Assembly (NCBI RefSeq): GCF_900186985.1
Contig: NZ_LT906447.1
Span: forward strand, 1,116,001 to 1,180,000
Direction: 5' to 3'
Length of the DNA stretch: 64,000 nt
Origin: Staphylococcus piscifermentans
GTDB taxonomy: Bacteria; Bacillota; Bacilli; Staphylococcales; Staphylococcaceae
This document shows, piece after piece, positions 62,655 to 64,000 of this stretch; position 1 is the first letter of the stretch; each line of letters begins with the position of its first letter. Below the pieces are notes generated by a model. It was not told the DNA's origin. It made no database searches and worked only from the letters and a program-made list of their open reading frames with translations. Both the position numbers and the translations under genes were made by a program.

Positions 62655-63372
62655 TATTAAGAAACTCAAAAAAAGTTATGGCACCAATGAAGTATTAAAA
62701 GGAATTGATTTAGAGGTCGACAATGGTGAGGTTGTGGCTATCATTGGACCTTCTGGAGGCGGTAAGAGTACATTATTAAGATGTATTAATTTGCTTGAAC
62801 AACCAGACGATGGAGAGATTATCTTTGAAGGCAATAATATTTTGAATAAAGATGTTAAACTCAATGATTTACGTCAAAAAATGGGAATGGTATTTCAAAA
62901 CTTTAATCTTTTTCCACATAAAACAGTAATTGAAAATGTGATGCTAGCTCCTCATTTATTAAAAAAGGACTCAACTGCAAATCTGAAAAAAGAAGCTTTG
63001 GAACTATTGAAAAAAGTAGGTCTGGAAGATAAAGGCGACAGTTATCCATCTCAGTTATCTGGTGGACAGAAACAAAGGGTTGCAATCGCCAGAGCTTTAG
63101 CAATGCATCCAGAGGTCTTACTATTTGATGAACCTACTTCAGCATTAGATCCAGAGGTAGTTGGTGATGTATTACAAGTTATGAAAGAATTAGCTAAAGA
63201 GGGAATGACCATGGTAGTTGTAACACATGAAATGGGATTCGCTCACGATGTCAGTAACAAGGTAGTATTTATGGCAGATGGGGTAGTTGCAGAATCAGGA
63301 TCACCATCAGAAATCTTTGAGCATCCTACACACGAAAGAACAAAGCAATTTTTGCAACGCGTACTTAATTAA
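62647..63372 (+). CDS. glnQ: Amino acid ABC transporter ATP-binding protein
   Basis: ATPase partner of the upstream fused transporter. The 241-residue protein has Walker [11 protein letters not shown] at 33-42, the Q loop [13 protein letters not shown], signature QLSGGQKQR near 137-145, Walker [14 protein letters not shown] and the switch histidine in [12 protein letters not shown] 62647 overlaps the end of the preceding gene by 8 bases, with AAGGGAG upstream, implying coupled translation. Ends at a GAGAC-type terminator. Substrate preference is assigned by family only. Confidence 0.95.
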   Translation: MINIKKLKKSYGTNEVLKGIDLEVDNGEVVAIIGPSGGGKSTLLRCINLLEQPDDGEIIFEGNNILNKDVKLNDLRQKMGMVFQNFNLFPHKTVIENVMLAPHLLKKDSTANLKKEALELLKKVGLEDKGDSYPSQLSGGQKQRVAIARALAMHPEVLLFDEPTSALDPEVVGDVLQVMKELAKEGMTMVVVTHEMGFAHDVSNKVVFMADGVVAESGSPSEIFEHPTHERTKQFLQRVLN

Positions 63373-63394
63373 GTTTATAAAATAATTTTTCATA

Positions 63395-63434
63395 AAGACT
63401 GAGACATAAAATAAATGTCTCAGTTTGTTTTTGA
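63395..63434 (+). terminator. Terminator of the glnPQ operon
   Basis: Stem AGACTGAGACA (63396-63406) / TGTCTCAGTTT (63416-63426) followed by GTTTTTG. Member of the GAGAC family. Confidence 0.8.
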
Positions 63435-63499
63435 ATTAATTCCTCGAAGTATTGCAAGATGTGTTAAAATACAAAATGGACGATTTAAATGGAGGCACT

Positions 63500-64000
63500 A
63501 TGTTGGACTATAAACAATTAAAAAAAGATATTATTGAATATGCCTATCAGATTGGAATTGACAGCATAGGATTCACAACAGCAGATCCATTTGATGAATT
63601 AAAGCAAAAGTTAGTAGAGTATCACGCTAAAGGTTATGCTTCAGGTTTTGAAGAGTCTGATATCGATTTACGTGTAGACCCTAAACTATCTATGCCGACT
63701 GCACGCTCTATTATTGCAATTGCAGTAGGGTATCCGAATAAATTGAAAGGTGCGCCGCGTAGTACCCGAGGAGACCGCAGAGGAATGTTTGCAAGAGCTT
63801 CATGGGGTCAAGATTATCATACGATAATGCGTAAACGCTTGGACAAACTTTCTGAATATATACAAGAACGTGTGCCGGACGTTGAAATGATGTCGATGGT
63901 AGATACGGGTGTGCTATCAGATAGAGCTGTAGCTGAAAGAGCAGGACTTGGTTATACAGGCAGAAACGGTTTCGTCATTAATCCTGATTTAGGAACATGG
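63500..64000 (+). CDS. queG: Epoxyqueuosine reductase, 3' end outside the window
   Basis: Cobalamin and iron-sulfur dependent enzyme for the last step of queuosine synthesis in tRNA. The first 167 residues are present; the family protein is about 380 residues. Seen are the N-terminal GIDSIGFTTADPFDEL, the DLRVDPKLSMPTARSIIAIA block, ARASWGQDYH, and MVDTGVLSDRAVAERAGLGYTGRNG with the catalytic aspartate. The iron-sulfur cysteines lie beyond the end. ATG 63500 follows GGAGG at close spacing (4 bases). It runs off the right edge, open in frame. Confidence 0.93.
   Translation, partial: MLDYKQLKKDIIEYAYQIGIDSIGFTTADPFDELKQKLVEYHAKGYASGFEESDIDLRVDPKLSMPTARSIIAIAVGYPNKLKGAPRSTRGDRRGMFARASWGQDYHTIMRKRLDKLSEYIQERVPDVEMMSMVDTGVLSDRAVAERAGLGYTGRNGFVINPDLGTW

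Overview
The window is a chromosomal segment of a low-GC Firmicute of the genus Staphylococcus. Gene content and order (nadE, purB, pcrB-pcrA-ligA-camS, putP, gatCAB, dgkB, rlmCD, dinB, murT-gatD, map, the vraU-vraT-vraS-vraR operon, ampS, sgtB, recX, mutY, a Sav1866-type ABC exporter, hemL2, bcp, perR, a complete rrn operon with a long tRNA cluster, then a glutamine-type ABC transporter and queG) follow the arrangement I know from S. aureus. Several genes are not in that arrangement: an NAD-dependent formate dehydrogenase between camS and putP, a repeat-rich GsiB/KGG stress protein, and a beta-carbonic anhydrase. The ferritin gene I would expect between the dnaQ-like exonuclease and murT is absent. 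I infer a coagulase-negative species, perhaps of the carnosus/simulans type; the species call is inference only.

Layout. 0-11 kb: NAD synthesis (nadE, cut at the left edge), two small conserved proteins, purB, a TrpR-like regulator, the pcrB-pcrA-ligA-camS block (lipid synthesis, helicase, ligase, lipoprotein) and fdh. 11-14.5 kb: putP on the minus strand, then an IS200/IS605-type insertion carrying only a frameshifted tnpB, placed directly in front of gatC. 14.5-31 kb: gatCAB (Gln-tRNA amidation), dgkB, rlmCD, a sigma-B-type stress gene, dinB, murT-gatD (lipid II amidation), an aromatic-acid-exporter-like protein, map and the cell-wall-stress operon vraUTSR. 31-52 kb: housekeeping and envelope genes including ptpA, ampS, a radical SAM protein, sgtB (a known VraSR regulon member in S. 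aureus), recX-yfhH followed by a TagH-like protein with degenerate ATPase motifs and its TagG-like permease, mutY, an ABC exporter, hemL2, bcp and perR. 52-59.5 kb: three tandem promoters, 16S, tRNA-Ile, tRNA-Ala, 23S, 5S, then 26 tRNA genes, including four consecutive tRNA-Gly(UCC) genes of the non-proteinogenic type used for interpeptide bridges. 59.5-64 kb: an orphan PTS IIC protein, a fused glutamine-binding/permease protein with its ATPase, and the start of queG.

Functional links. Many genes serve the cell envelope: vraUTSR senses wall damage, sgtB polymerises glycan, murT-gatD amidates lipid II, dgkB recycles diacylglycerol, the TagH/TagG-like pair may belong to surface polymer export, and the special tRNA-Gly genes feed the glycine bridge. 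A second thread is translation (gatCAB, map, rlmCD, rrn operon, tRNAs, queG). Transcription units are separated by strong hairpins; ten of them share a core related to GGGACA...TGTCCC.

Most likely to repay follow-up: the IS insertion that separates gatC from what looks like its old promoter and ribosome-binding site; the 11-bp inverted repeat in front of the TrpR-like gene that would hide its ribosome-binding site; the TagH-like pseudo-ATPase operon; and the fourfold non-proteinogenic tRNA-Gly array.
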